Notes: generated from the letters alone by a model not told the origin. A stretch of DNA of 64,000 nt from Bradyrhizobium sp. 4 (GCF_023100905.1 NZ_CP064686.1:3658001-3722000), one strand, 5' to 3'; counted from the stretch's first letter, positions 20,101-28,409 are shown. Numbers and translations are program-made.

Positions 20101-20973
20101 AAGAGCAAGACGAAGAACGTCGATTTCGACATGGACGTGAAGCTCGGCGCCGTCATGGGTTTCAACGGCGAGGCGATGCGCAGCGTCGAGGCCAAGATGT
20201 CGCGGCGCAATGGTGCGGTCAAAGCCTTCACGCTGAGCGGCAGGATCGGAAAAGACACGCCTGTGGCCGCCGATTTGCGCGGCGGCCGCGCCCAGGGCAA
20301 CCGCGAGGTGATCTATCTCCAGACCAGCGATGCCGGCAACTTCCTGCGCTTCACAGACACCACCAACAAGGTCTTTGGCGGCCAGATGGTGGTGGCCATG
20401 GAGCCGCCGACGTCGGAGCCCACGACCCGGGAAGGCCTGATCAATGTGCGCGACTTCTCGGTCAAGGGAATGGATCAACTCGATCGCGTCGCGGCGGGCG
20501 CTCCCAACGGGGCGCAGAGCGGCGTGGCCTTTACGGCGATGCGTGCGGAGTTCACGCGGCAGAACGGCGCGCTCACGATCCGCGACGGCGTGGTCAAGGG
20601 GCCGATGATCGGCGCCACCATCGAGGGCTCAATCGACTTTCCCGGCAATCAAGTCTGCATGAGCGGCACATTCGTGCCGATGTATGGCGTCAACAACATC
20701 TTCGGCCAGATCCCGTTGTTCGGCATCTTCCTCGGCGGCGGCAACAATGAAGGATTGATCGGCGTGACCTACGAGGTCGTCGGCACCCCGGCCGCGCCCG
20801 TGATGCGCGTCAATCCGATTTCGGCGATGGCACCCGGTCTGTTCCGCAAGATCTTCGAATTCAACACCGGCAAACAGAACTCGCCGTTCGAGGAATTCCC
20901 GTCGCAGTCGAACGATGGTTCGACCGGAACGACGCGCCAGCTCTCGAGCGGCTGCACCCTCGCGCGGCGATAG
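17140..20973 (+). CDS. Large AsmA-like (YhdP/TamB-class) envelope protein
   Basis: 1277 residues. A disordered cytoplasmic N-terminus (~1-108) is followed by one membrane helix (~113-135, VAVVAGALVVIFVGCFGALW) and a very long periplasmic part built of repeating beta-rich segments, ending in an AsmA-like C-terminal region (VTYEVVGTPAAPVMRVNPIS, MAPGLFRKIFEF). This order is that of the AsmA-like/DUF3971 family (YhdP), thought to form a groove that bridges inner and outer membranes and moves phospholipid. The function in this organism is an inference. Start: ATG 17140 has only a weak GGGG upstream; an in-frame ATG at 17263 (MARNTSPQDY) would give 1236 residues and is a real alternative. Divergent from bcp. 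Confidence 0.85.
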   Translation: MTNRRNIRGMAAMPAREASLPVDGCGPGGAQSHDGRLYREAMARNTSPQDYNRDSDRRGSQPEQQQWDDADWDPDQEAAAGYRARRLLSRSNSGFHRFADGFGPLRRWLGGGRWLKRVAVVAGALVVIFVGCFGALWWRLGAGPINLDIATPWLAAAIEDNIGHGNTVEVGGTQIERAGRIRIAVRIRDIVVRDHDHVIVATAPKAEVKLSGAGLLMGHLRAESLNLVDAELAIRIAPDGTVTVSAGDTAKPLATGVASKKDAGLPPTFPRNGVPPPPFATGPATPDGSQAATQATAPTGILQGLDWLDSLSMTGLDGQNLNEIGLKNGNLIVDDQQRGSKWTFENITLSLRRPSRGGVALSLGEEGARPWSLRATIGPTENGVRSVDIRADKVSTANILLALRVKDLTYTADLPLTGELKGELGRDGVPTFFRGKIAVGAGNIIDTDTPDYPMAIDSAEINVEWDANRRVLVAPFKVLSGANRLTLLAHVEPPNGTVNDWQLGFSGGSILLGGIDNEPPLVFNRIAIGFRFDTDHKRLLLTQADISNGEIGVAGTGAIDYSGEPRLTLGFAGTPMSASALKRMWPTLVVPELREWVIERIERGTLQRIEIGVNSPTKNLPRKGPPIPDDGLSVNIVASGVTVRPVDGLPVVHDADLKARVTGRTATVNIGQGIADTPAGRKVTISDFVFEVPDMAPKPSPSRTRFRVEGPVPAAAEMLSNDRLSDLSSTVIDPNTSKGTFSANVQLGLPVKGELTKADTTYSVTADLNGFGADKLVMNQKLEANNLKIVASNQGYQVKGDVKINGQAASLDYRKPAEGDADVKLQTTLDDASRARLGFDLGPAVSGSVPIKLSGKIAGGPDQTTKLGIEADLTSVKLDNILPGWVKLPGRAGKASFKVVPTAQSTRLEEIVIEGGGASIKGSIEVDANGDLMNANFPTYAPSDGDKASLKVERSQDGVVKGTMRGDVFDGRGFLKSAISGNSKDDAKSKTKNVDFDMDVKLGAVMGFNGEAMRSVEAKMSRRNGAVKAFTLSGRIGKDTPVAADLRGGRAQGNREVIYLQTSDAGNFLRFTDTTNKVFGGQMVVAMEPPTSEPTTREGLINVRDFSVKGMDQLDRVAAGAPNGAQSGVAFTAMRAEFTRQNGALTIRDGVVKGPMIGATIEGSIDFPGNQVCMSGTFVPMYGVNNIFGQIPLFGIFLGGGNNEGLIGVTYEVVGTPAAPVMRVNPISAMAPGLFRKIFEFNTGKQNSPFEEFPSQSNDGSTGTTRQLSSGCTLARR

Positions 20974-21017
20974 CGGCGAGGCTGCCGAGCTCCTTCCAAT
21001 AAGCGCGCAGAACGTGG

Positions 21018-21040
21018 ATGGCCGGGACAAGCCCGGCCAT
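21018..21040. repeat. REP-type palindrome (family 1, copy A)
   Basis: ATGGCCGGG and CCCGGCCAT form perfect 9-bp arms around the loop ACAAG. The same element, reversed and with one changed base, occurs at 57866-57888. It lies between the convergent ends of the AsmA-like and chemoreceptor genes. Such elements are scattered in Bradyrhizobium and Rhodopseudomonas intergenic DNA. Confidence 0.8.
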
Positions 21041-21069
21041 GACGACGTGCTGGGTTTGATGCCGGCCGC

Positions 21070-22764
21070 TTACGCCGCGCGCACGCCGGCCAGGAAGGTT
21101 CCGACTTCGCCGGAGAGCTGCTCGGCCTGCTTGGACAGGTTTGACGCAGCTGCGAGCACCATGCCTGCCGCATTGCCGGTCTCGTTTGCTGCCGTGCTGA
21201 CGCCGCCGATATTGGTGGTGACTTCCTGGGTCGCCTCCGCCGTCTGCGAGACGCTGCGGGCGATCTCGGCGGTGGCGGCGCCTTGCTCCTCGATCGCGGC
21301 GCCGATCGAGGAGGCGATCCGGCTGACCTCCTCGATGGTGGCGGTGATGCCGCCGATGGCGTCTACCGCTTCCTTGGTCGCGCCCTGGATCTGGGCGATC
21401 TTGTCGCCGATCTCGCGGGTGGCTTCCGCAGTCTGGCTCGCCAGCGACTTCACCTCCGAAGCGACGACAGCAAAGCCGCGGCCGGCTTCACCGGCGCGCG
21501 CGGCCTCGATGGTGGCGTTGAGCGCGAGCAGATTGGTCTGCGCCGCGATGCTGGAAATCAGCTCGGCGACGTGCTCGATCTGCTGGGCTCCGTCCGAGAG
21601 GGCGCGCACGATGGTGTCGGTGCGGCGTGCGCTGTCCACGGCACGGCCGGTGACCACGGCGGACTGCGCGACCTGACGGCTGATCTCGGTGATGGACGAG
21701 GAGAGCTCCTCGGCGGCGGCCGCGACCGTCTGGACGCGCTGGCTGGCTTCGGTGGCGGCCGAGCCCACGACGGCGGCGCGGCGGTTGGTGCCTTCCGCGG
21801 TCGACGACATCGACTTGGCGGTGACCTCCAAGTCGCCGGAGCCCGAGGCCATCAGGCCGACGAGCTGACCGACGGAGGCATCGAAGCGATCGGCCAGCGA
21901 GATCAGCGCGTCGCGTTTCTCCTGTTCGCTGCGGGTCTTGGTGGCGACCTGCTCGGCCTCCAGCTTACGCGCCGTCAGCGCGGTCTGCCTGAGCACTTCG
22001 AGGGTTTCGGCCATGCGGCCGATCTCGTCGCCGCGACCGGTCTCCTCGACCGCCGCATCGATGGCGCCTTCGGAAATGGCCTGCATGCGGTTCTTCTGGC
22101 GGTCGAGCGCGCCGAGCACATCGCGCGCAATCAGCCAGGACAGCGTCGCCATCAGCAGCATCAGGCCGATGCCGATCGCCCCCAGCTCCAGCGTCAAGGC
22201 TCGCACGTCGGCGTCAATGTCGTCGACATAGAGGCCGTAGCTGATCGTCGCGTTCCAGGGCGCGAATTTGCGCGCGAACACGGTCTTGCGGACGGGCTCC
22301 GTCTGGCCGGGGCGGGGATAGAGATAGGAGGTCACGCCGCCCTGTGCGGTCTCAGCGCCAGCCTTGATAATGGCGTCGGCGATCAGGACGCCATTGGAGT
22401 CCTTCGCACCGGTGATCTTGCCCTCGAGCTGCTGGTTGGCGCCGTTGACGATGAGGGACGTATCGGCGTTATAGACCACCGGATAGCCTTGGCCGCCATT
22501 GAAGCTCATGCGGCGGCCGCGCTGGTGGAACTGGACCTTCGCTTCGGCCTGCGTCAGCTTGCCGGCGCCGACTTCTTCTTCAAGTGATTGGGCGAGGTTA
22601 TGGAGCATATCGACCGCGGTCCGCATCTGCTGGACGCGGTCCTCAAGCATGCGGCTCTTGCTGAGCACGGACGACACCCCGATGATGGCCGTGACCGTGA
22701 GTGCCGAAAGACAGACCATGCTGGCGAGCTTGGTGCGGATCTTGAGGTGGCTCAGCAGCTTCAT
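21070..22764 (-). CDS. Methyl-accepting chemotaxis protein with single Cache domain
   Basis: Chemoreceptor that signals to CheA/CheW. 564 residues from ATG 22764 (a GTG one codon earlier is also possible). TM1 ~11-31, periplasmic sCache_2-type sensor ~35-185 (RRMSFNGGQGYPVVYNAD, TSYLYPRPGQTEPV, FAPWNATISYGLYVDDID are its usual landmarks), TM2 ~190-210, HAMP ~212-265 and the MCP signalling coiled coil ~300-555 with the tip EAARAGEAGRGFAVVASEVK. sCache_2 sensors with this YPRPGQ pattern often bind small carboxylates or alcohols, but ligand is unknown here. No che genes are adjacent. Confidence 0.93.
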   Translation of the reverse strand: MKLLSHLKIRTKLASMVCLSALTVTAIIGVSSVLSKSRMLEDRVQQMRTAVDMLHNLAQSLEEEVGAGKLTQAEAKVQFHQRGRRMSFNGGQGYPVVYNADTSLIVNGANQQLEGKITGAKDSNGVLIADAIIKAGAETAQGGVTSYLYPRPGQTEPVRKTVFARKFAPWNATISYGLYVDDIDADVRALTLELGAIGIGLMLLMATLSWLIARDVLGALDRQKNRMQAISEGAIDAAVEETGRGDEIGRMAETLEVLRQTALTARKLEAEQVATKTRSEQEKRDALISLADRFDASVGQLVGLMASGSGDLEVTAKSMSSTAEGTNRRAAVVGSAATEASQRVQTVAAAAEELSSSITEISRQVAQSAVVTGRAVDSARRTDTIVRALSDGAQQIEHVAELISSIAAQTNLLALNATIEAARAGEAGRGFAVVASEVKSLASQTAEATREIGDKIAQIQGATKEAVDAIGGITATIEEVSRIASSIGAAIEEQGAATAEIARSVSQTAEATQEVTTNIGGVSTAANETGNAAGMVLAAASNLSKQAEQLSGEVGTFLAGVRAA

Positions 22765-22980
22765 CACGGCCTCGACGGAATGGTTATTGTTGCTCGCGTC
22801 GGTAGCATGAAATTCTTACCAATCATGAATGGACGCGTGCGACGGCTGCCGCGCAAGCGGCGTCCGCGAGCCGCATGCGCAAACATCCATGCGGAAAAGC
22901 GCCGTGTCGGCGCATGGCAAGTCAACTGGGAGAAAGATTGTGTGGGTCTTTAGTCCCGACCGAATCCGGTGGGAGCGGAC

Positions 22981-23067
22981 ATGAACCGATTCGTTCATCG
23001 CCTCATCATGTCGATGCTGCTGGTCGCGGTCCTCGTCCTCGTCTGGAACGTGCTGGGCTCGCGCTGA
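22981..23067 (+). CDS. Predicted 28-residue single-pass membrane peptide
   Basis: ATG 22981 opens a 28-codon frame reading MNRFVHRLIMSMLLVAVLVL and ending WNVLGSR, stop TGA 23065-23067. It has a basic N-terminus and one hydrophobic helix of about 18 residues, the shape of a small inner-membrane protein. GGGAG sits five bases before the start, and a strong terminator begins at the very next base after the stop, so it reads as a complete transcription unit. I recognise no family. It is separated from the divergent chemoreceptor gene by 216 bp that could hold its promoter. Confidence 0.6.
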   Translation: MNRFVHRLIMSMLLVAVLVLVWNVLGSR

Positions 23068-23104
23068 GATGGCACCCGTAAATGTTCGGGTGCCATCCCT
23101 TTAT
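23068..23104 (+). terminator. Rho-independent terminator after the 28-residue ORF
   Basis: GATGGCACCCG (23068-23078) and CGGGTGCCATC (23087-23097) form a perfect 11-bp stem around an 8-base loop, followed by CCTTTATT. The stem starts directly after the stop codon of the small ORF. The T-tract is short, so termination may be partial. Confidence 0.75.
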
Positions 23105-23159
23105 TCGCGAATCAATTGCTGCCATCTCAGCGCCGCGCGACGCGACGCCGGTTGTGCCG

Positions 23160-23564
23160 CTAGTCCTTGCCCATCGCCGCATCGGCGCTGACCGAGCCGC
23201 CGCCGGCTGCCGAGAGATAGAGGCAGGCGAAGCAGAACAGGATCGCCGCGGTGCCACCATTGAGCAGCGGCAGGAACACCGGCGTCTCGCCCTTGAACAT
23301 GTGGCCCATGAAGTAGGCGAAGGCCATCTCACCCGACAGGATGAACGCCGCGAGGCGGGTGAACAGGCCGATCATCAGCAGCGCGCCAAGCACGAGCTCA
23401 AGCGTACCGGCTGCGTAGATGAGCGGCGGGATGTTTGCGAAGTAGGGAAGCACCGGAAACTTGAACAGCTTGGCGATGCCGTACTGGAGCAACAGGAGTC
23501 CAGTGATGAAGCGAAACAGGCTCAAGAGAACCGGTTGAAAGCGAACGAGATAGGGAAAGTTCAT
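23160..23564 (-). CDS. DoxX family membrane protein
   Basis: 134 residues with four hydrophobic helices (LLSLFRFITGLLLLQYGIAK, ELVLGALLMIGLFTRLAAFI, GEMAFAYFMGH, AAILFCFACLYL), the layout of DoxX/DoxD-like quinone-related or thiol-redox membrane proteins. GGxEL...G..L.iGL.tR and SGEMAFAYFMGH are typical of the rhizobial DoxX group. ATG 23564 is preferred to earlier starts because GGAGGG lies nine bases upstream. Physiological role unknown; homologues in other bacteria were linked to oxidative or sulfur stress. Confidence 0.85.
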   Translation of the reverse strand: MNFPYLVRFQPVLLSLFRFITGLLLLQYGIAKLFKFPVLPYFANIPPLIYAAGTLELVLGALLMIGLFTRLAAFILSGEMAFAYFMGHMFKGETPVFLPLLNGGTAAILFCFACLYLSAAGGGSVSADAAMGKD

Positions 23565-23785
23565 TGGTTTGTGCCCTCCATCCAATGCTTGCGACTAGGA
23601 CCGCATTCAGTTCTGCCCTGCAAGCCGCCCAAGGGCAATTTGCGCTGACATTTTTGTCATGTCGGACAAAACACCGCAGGAGGGACTTTCACCCGCGCGC
23701 CATCCACATCTTTTGCAGCTGTTCGCGTCGTGCCCATCCGTAATTTCCCGGTGACGCGAATGCCCGCAGGTTACCTTCGGGAGAC

Positions 23786-25036
23786 CTAGCGCCGCAAGGC
23801 GGGCACGACCAGGAACGGGATCATCCCGAGCACCACGCTGGCAAGCGCGAAGGCGAGCAGCGCGTTGTAACCGTGGGTCGCGTCATGGATCAGGCCGCCG
23901 CTCCAGGAGCCGAACGCCGAGCCGAGTCCGCTGCCGATCGAGATCGTGCCGTAGATGGTGCCGACGCGCTTGCCCCCGAAGATCTTCATCGCGGTCGCCG
24001 TGATCAGCGGTCCACGTGAGCCCATCATGCTGCCGAAGCAGACCACGAATCCGGTGAGCAGGAGGAGATTGGCGGAGTATTGCAACAGCCACAGCAGGAA
24101 GATGCCGAGGATCGAGATCGCGTAGCTGAGCAGCACCGACGGCCGACGTCCGATCAGGCCATCGAGCGCGGACACGCCGAGCATGCCGAACACCAGCACG
24201 ACGCCGGAGAAGCCCCAGGCGGTCGCGGCCTGCAACGGTGGAAAGCCGGCATCGATCAGATAGGCCACGATCTGGGCGGCAATCGCGTACATGCCGACCG
24301 CGGTGAAGAAGAAGGTCGAGAACAGCGCCCAGAAGGCGTGATGGCGCATCGCGCTCGGAAGGGTCCAGCCGTGATCGACGAAATCCGGGTCGGTCTTCTT
24401 CGCGATATGCGGCGAGCCCGAGGCGAACAGCCGCCATGGCAGCAGCATGAGCGGCACCAGCAGGCCGAGCGCGGCGAAGCCGAACAGCTGGTAGGTTTCG
24501 CGCCAACCGAGATGATCGATCAAAAGCTGCGAGGCCGGCAGCAGCGCCAGCACGCCGCCACCCATGGCCGAGTAGACCACCGCCATCGCGGTCGGCAGCT
24601 TTGGGCCGAACCAGCGGCCCAGTAGGATCGAGTTCGGCACATTGCCGATGAAGGCGACGCCGACGCCAACGCAGAGTCCGATCGAGAGCTGGAACTGCCA
24701 GAGTGACTGCGCGTGCGCCGCAATCAGGAAAGCCGAGCCGAGCAGCAACAGGCCGAGTGCATAGACGATGCGCGGTCCGGAATGATCGAAAAGCCGTCCG
24801 ACAAACGGCGCAGTCAGTCCGCTGATGAGCCAGGTCAGCGAATAGATCGAGACCACTTGGGCGCGATCCCAGCCAAAATTTTCCGAGATCGGCTTCAGGA
24901 AGACGGTGAAGCTTTCGCTGAGGCCGCGGCCGAGCACGGCGAGTGTGAAGCAGAGCGCGAGCACCACGAGCGCGGTGCGCACGACGCCCTGCGGCGTCGC
25001 CGTGACGCGTTCCCTGGTCGCTTGCTTCTGGTCCAT
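23786..25036 (-). CDS. MFS transporter (OFA-like / monocarboxylate type)
   Basis: Inner-membrane secondary transporter of 416 residues with twelve hydrophobic segments. It begins RTALVVLALCFTLAVLGRGL, has YSLTWLISGLTAPFVGRLFDHSG (MFS motif A region between helices 2 and 3) and the loop with KKTDPDFVDHGWTLPSAMRH in the middle. The first half resembles the oxalate/formate antiporter-like subgroup common in Bradyrhizobium, where substrates are often unknown small organic acids. It lies 57 bp upstream (in transcription order, before) tyrS end on the same strand, so tyrS read-through may contribute to its expression. Confidence 0.85.
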   Translation of the reverse strand: MDQKQATRERVTATPQGVVRTALVVLALCFTLAVLGRGLSESFTVFLKPISENFGWDRAQVVSIYSLTWLISGLTAPFVGRLFDHSGPRIVYALGLLLLGSAFLIAAHAQSLWQFQLSIGLCVGVGVAFIGNVPNSILLGRWFGPKLPTAMAVVYSAMGGGVLALLPASQLLIDHLGWRETYQLFGFAALGLLVPLMLLPWRLFASGSPHIAKKTDPDFVDHGWTLPSAMRHHAFWALFSTFFFTAVGMYAIAAQIVAYLIDAGFPPLQAATAWGFSGVVLVFGMLGVSALDGLIGRRPSVLLSYAISILGIFLLWLLQYSANLLLLTGFVVCFGSMMGSRGPLITATAMKIFGGKRVGTIYGTISIGSGLGSAFGSWSGGLIHDATHGYNALLAFALASVVLGMIPFLVVPALRR

Positions 25037-25093
25037 TGCCGATCAGGGAGCGCGCTTCAGCGCGCCCTGACAAGCAGCGAAAAGCTCATACGC

Positions 25094-26347
25094 CTATGCA
25101 GGCCTGAGCAGGATGTGCTTCTTCTTGCCGAACGACAGCTTGATCACGCCTTCCGGCGTCAGGTCGGCCGCCGACAACGCCATCTTCTCGTCGGTGACGG
25201 GCTCGTCGTTGACGCGCAGGCCGCCGCCCTTGATCTGGCGCCGTGCTTCGCCGTTAGAGGCAACGAGGCCCGCCTTGACGAAGGCGTTGAGCACGCCGAG
25301 ACCGGCGTCGAATTCGCCGCGTGGAATTTCCACGGTCGGCAGGCTCTCGGCCAGCGCACCTTCCTCGAAGGTGCGGCGCGCGGTCTCGGCCGCCTCGTTC
25401 GCTGCGTCGCGGCCATGCAGGAGCGCGGTCGCCTCCGTGGCGAGCACCTTCTTGGCCTCGTTGATCTCGGAGCCTCCGAGCGCCTCGAGCTTCCTGATCT
25501 CGCTCATCGGCAGCGTCGTGAATAGCTTGAGGAATTTGCCGACGTCGGCATCCTCGGTGTTGCGCCAGTACTGCCAGAAATCATAGGCCGAGAACTGGTC
25601 GGCGTTGAGCCAGACCGCGCCTTGCGCGGTCTTGCCCATCTTGACCCCCGATGCCGTCGTCAGCAGCGGCGTCGTCAGCGCATACAGTTGATGGGTGCCC
25701 ATGCGGCGGCCGAGATCGACGCCCATGATGATGTTGCCCCACTGGTCGGAGCCGCCCATCTGCAAGTTGCAGCCGGTCCGCCTGGCGAGTTCGACATAGT
25801 CGTAGGCCTGGCAGATCATATAGTTGAACTCGATGAAGCTCATCTCCTGCTCGCGCTCGAGGCGTAGGCGCACGGAGTCCATGGTCAGCATGCGGTTGAC
25901 CGAGAAGTGCCGGCCGATGTCGCGCAGCATCTCGATGTAATTGAGCTTTGTCAGCCACTCGGCATTGTCGAGCATGATGGCGTCGCTCTTGCCCTCGCCA
26001 TAGCGCAGCACTTTTGCGAACACGCCGCGGATCGATTCCTTGTTGGCCTCGATCTCGGCGACGGAGCGGATCGCCCGCGTCTCGTCCTTGCCGGAGGGGT
26101 CGCCGACCATGGTGGTGCCGCCGCCCATCAGCGTGATCGGCTTGTTGCCGGACTGCTGCAGCCAGTGCAGCATCATCATGGTCAGGTAATTGCCGATATG
26201 GAGCGAGCGGGCGGTGCAATCGTAGCCGACGTAGCCGGTCACTTCGCCCTTGGCGGCGAGGGCGTCCAGCCCCTCGAAATCGGAGCACTGGTGGACGAAT
26301 CCACGTTCCTGCAGCGTGTTGAGGAAATCCGATTTGAATGCAGTCAT
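25094..26347 (-). CDS. tyrS: Tyrosyl-tRNA synthetase
   Basis: Class I aminoacyl-tRNA synthetase charging tRNA-Tyr. 417 residues. The Rossmann core (about 33-275) carries GYDCTARSLHIGNYL (HIGH motif as HIGN), the tyrosine pocket YMICQAYDYV, GGSDQWGN and the KMSKS-type loop as KMGKTAQGAVWL. The C-terminal S4 RNA-binding domain (~350-415) contains NGEARRQIKGGGLRVN. The KMGKT variant of KMSKS is the usual alphaproteobacterial form. Divergent from anmK across 164 bp, a conserved neighbour pair in alphaproteobacteria. Confidence 0.97.
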   Translation of the reverse strand: MTAFKSDFLNTLQERGFVHQCSDFEGLDALAAKGEVTGYVGYDCTARSLHIGNYLTMMMLHWLQQSGNKPITLMGGGTTMVGDPSGKDETRAIRSVAEIEANKESIRGVFAKVLRYGEGKSDAIMLDNAEWLTKLNYIEMLRDIGRHFSVNRMLTMDSVRLRLEREQEMSFIEFNYMICQAYDYVELARRTGCNLQMGGSDQWGNIIMGVDLGRRMGTHQLYALTTPLLTTASGVKMGKTAQGAVWLNADQFSAYDFWQYWRNTEDADVGKFLKLFTTLPMSEIRKLEALGGSEINEAKKVLATEATALLHGRDAANEAAETARRTFEEGALAESLPTVEIPRGEFDAGLGVLNAFVKAGLVASNGEARRQIKGGGLRVNDEPVTDEKMALSAADLTPEGVIKLSFGKKKHILLRPA

Positions 26348-26511
26348 TTGTCGGCGCGCCTGACAATTCTTGGTTTACTGTTTTGGGAGCAATTTAAGGG
26401 TCTTCTATGGGAACTCGATTGCTGCCCGCTACTTTGGCCTGTGGCATTATAAGATGTGTCCCTCTGGCACAAGATCGGCATGCCGGAAGGGTCTCTTGAG
26501 GACGCTGATCC

Positions 26512-27615
26512 ATGATGTTGACGGCACTCGGTTTGATGAGCGGCACCTCGCTGGATGGGGTGGATGTTGCGCTGATCGAAACCGACGGAAAGCAGGTGAA
26601 GGCGTTCGGGCCGTCCGGCTACCGGCCTTATAGCCCGGCGGAGCGCAACCTGCTGCGTCAGGCGCTGAGCGAGGCGGTGCACCTGCCGCAGCGCGATGCC
26701 CGGCCGGGAGTTCTGGCCGACGCCGAACGCGCGGTGACGCTCGCGCATGCCGAGGCGGTTGCCACCTTCGTCGCCCAGAACCGGATGAAACCGGAAGACA
26801 TCGACATCGTGGGCTTCCACGGCCAGACCGTGCTGCACCGCCCCGAGAAGCGACTGACCGTGCAGATCGGCGATGCGCCGGCGCTGGCCAAGGCGATCCA
26901 TATCCCGGTGATGCATGATTTCCGCGCCGCCGACGTCGAGGCCGGCGGGCAGGGCGCGCCATTCGTGCCGGTCTACCACCGGGCGCTCGTCCATTCGCTG
27001 GAGCGCGAAGGGCCGATCGTTGTCGTCAATATCGGCGGCGTCTCCAACATCACCTATATCGACGGCAACGACACGCTGATCGCCTGCGATACCGGGCCCG
27101 GCAACGCGCTGCTCGACGATTTCATGTACCGCACCATGAATCAGGCGTTCGACGCGGACGGAAAGTTCGCAGCGCTCGGCAAGGCCGACGAGGCCTGGAT
27201 TGCACGGGCGCTGGAATTGCCGTTCTTCGCAAGCCCGCCGCCGAAATCGCTCGACCGCAACGATTTTGCTGCCCTCAAGCTGGGCGATATCGCGCCGGCC
27301 GATGGCGCCGCGACGCTCACCGCCTTCACTGCGGCGGCCATCGCCCGCATCGTCCCGCTGCTGCCACGCAGGCCGCGAAGCTGGATCGTCTGCGGCGGCG
27401 GCGCCCGCAACCGGACCATGCTGCAGATGCTGCGGGAGCGCGTGGGGTCCGCCACTGTCGAGGCCGCCGAGACAGTCGGCTGGGCCTCCGACGCCATCGA
27501 GGCGCAGGCCTTCGGCTTCCTGGCTGCCCGCGGCCTAAAGGGCCTGCCGCTGTCGTATCCCGCGACCACGGGCGTGCCGATGCCGATGACAGGCGGGGTG
27601 ATCGCGCGGCCGTGA
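26512..27615 (+). CDS. anmK: Anhydro-N-acetylmuramic acid kinase
   Basis: Cytoplasmic enzyme that opens and phosphorylates 1,6-anhydro-MurNAc to MurNAc-6-phosphate in cell-wall recycling. 367 residues. ASKHA-fold phosphate loops are visible: LGLMSGTSLDGVDVALIE at the N-terminus, GFHGQTVLHRP, VVNIGGVSNITYIDG and the CDTGPGNALLDDFM motif; the adenosine-binding region near the C-terminus is WIVCGGGARNRTML. Start is ATG 26512 or the next codon ATG 26515. Fits the window's other murein genes, though these are not linked in one operon. Confidence 0.95.
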   Translation: MMLTALGLMSGTSLDGVDVALIETDGKQVKAFGPSGYRPYSPAERNLLRQALSEAVHLPQRDARPGVLADAERAVTLAHAEAVATFVAQNRMKPEDIDIVGFHGQTVLHRPEKRLTVQIGDAPALAKAIHIPVMHDFRAADVEAGGQGAPFVPVYHRALVHSLEREGPIVVVNIGGVSNITYIDGNDTLIACDTGPGNALLDDFMYRTMNQAFDADGKFAALGKADEAWIARALELPFFASPPPKSLDRNDFAALKLGDIAPADGAATLTAFTAAAIARIVPLLPRRPRSWIVCGGGARNRTMLQMLRERVGSATVEAAETVGWASDAIEAQAFGFLAARGLKGLPLSYPATTGVPMPMTGGVIARP

Positions 27616-27639
27616 GGTGATCCTACATCGATACCGGTC

Positions 27640-27702
27640 GATGCAAATGCACGAACTTGACGAATGTATGCAACTGCATCTATATTGGATGCAGTTGCAT
27701 CC
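27640..27702 (+). promoter_or_regulatory. Symmetrical double operator overlapping a sigma-70 promoter, before the GST gene
   Basis: TTGACG (27657-27662) and TATATT (27681-27686) with an 18-base spacer make a good housekeeping promoter. ATGCAACTGCATC (27668-27680) and its exact reverse complement GATGCAGTTGCAT (27688-27700) flank the -10 hexamer, seven bases apart; each is itself a near-palindrome of the form TGCA-N2-TGCA. A third degenerate copy, GATGCAAATGCAC, lies at 27640-27652. Transcription would start around 27693. This is the layout of a repressor site (MarR, TetR or similar dimer). No regulator gene is adjacent. Confidence 0.7.
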
Positions 27703-27721
27703 AACCGCCGGGATCTTTGCC

Positions 27722-28399
27722 ATGACCGCTTCACTCAAACTGATCAGCCACAAGCTTTGTCCATACGTGCAGCGGGCCGTGATCGCGCTCAACGAGAAGG
27801 GTGCCCCGTTCGAGCGGGTCGACATCGATCTCGCCAACAAGCCGGACTGGTTTCTCAAACTGTCGCCGCTCGGCAAGGTGCCGGTGCTGGTGGTTGCGAC
27901 CGACAAGGGCGAGGTCGCGCTGTTCGAGAGCAACGTGATCTGCGAATACATCGAGGAGACGCAAGGCGGCGGAAAACTGCATCCGACTGATGCGCTCGAG
28001 CGTGCCGAGCATCGCGCCTGGATGGAGTTCGGCTCGGCGATTCTCGGCGATCTCTGGGGGCTGGAGACCACGACCGACCCGGCGACGTTTGAGAGTAAGC
28101 GCCAGGCACTCGTGGCGAAGTTCGCGCGTGTCGAGGCCGCGCTCAGCGCAAGCCCATTCTTTGCCGGCGATGCGTTCAGTCTCGTCGATGCGGTGTTCGC
28201 TCCCGTCTTCCGCTATTTCGATGTGTTCGATGAAGTGACCGAACTCGGCATCTTCAAGGATCTACCGAAGGTGCGCGCGTGGCGCGCCGAGCTGGCAAAG
28301 CGTCCAAGCGTCCGTACTGCGGTGGGCGCGGACTATCCGCAATTGCTGCGCGCCTTCCTCGTGCGCCACGACGCGCATCTGCTCAAGCTTGCGGCCTGA
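27722..28399 (+). CDS. Glutathione S-transferase family protein with N-terminal CPY motif
   Basis: 225 residues from ATG 27722; an upstream in-frame ATG-like start at 27617 would place the promoter/operator inside the coding region, so it is rejected. N-terminal thioredoxin fold (~4-85): ISHKLCPYVQRAVIALNEKG has a Cys at the position used by omega/GSTO-type or glutaredoxin-like GSTs, then cis-Pro LGKVPVLVV and ESNVICEYIEE, which binds the glutathione gamma-glutamyl end. Helical C-terminal domain with FSLVDAVFAPVFRYFD (N-capping motif). Role probably reduction or conjugation of electrophiles. It shares an operon with the SMR pump ten bases downstream, which suggests a detoxify-and-export pair under the operator described above. 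Confidence 0.88.
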   Translation: MTASLKLISHKLCPYVQRAVIALNEKGAPFERVDIDLANKPDWFLKLSPLGKVPVLVVATDKGEVALFESNVICEYIEETQGGGKLHPTDALERAEHRAWMEFGSAILGDLWGLETTTDPATFESKRQALVAKFARVEAALSASPFFAGDAFSLVDAVFAPVFRYFDVFDEVTELGIFKDLPKVRAWRAELAKRPSVRTAVGADYPQLLRAFLVRHDAHLLKLAA

Positions 28400-28409
28400 G
28401 CCCACGCCG

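Noticed and set aside
27617..27721. Longer GST with 35 extra N-terminal residues
   Set aside because: This stretch contains the promoter and operator, and the extra residues (MQMHELDECMQLHLYW) are only the translated operator repeats.
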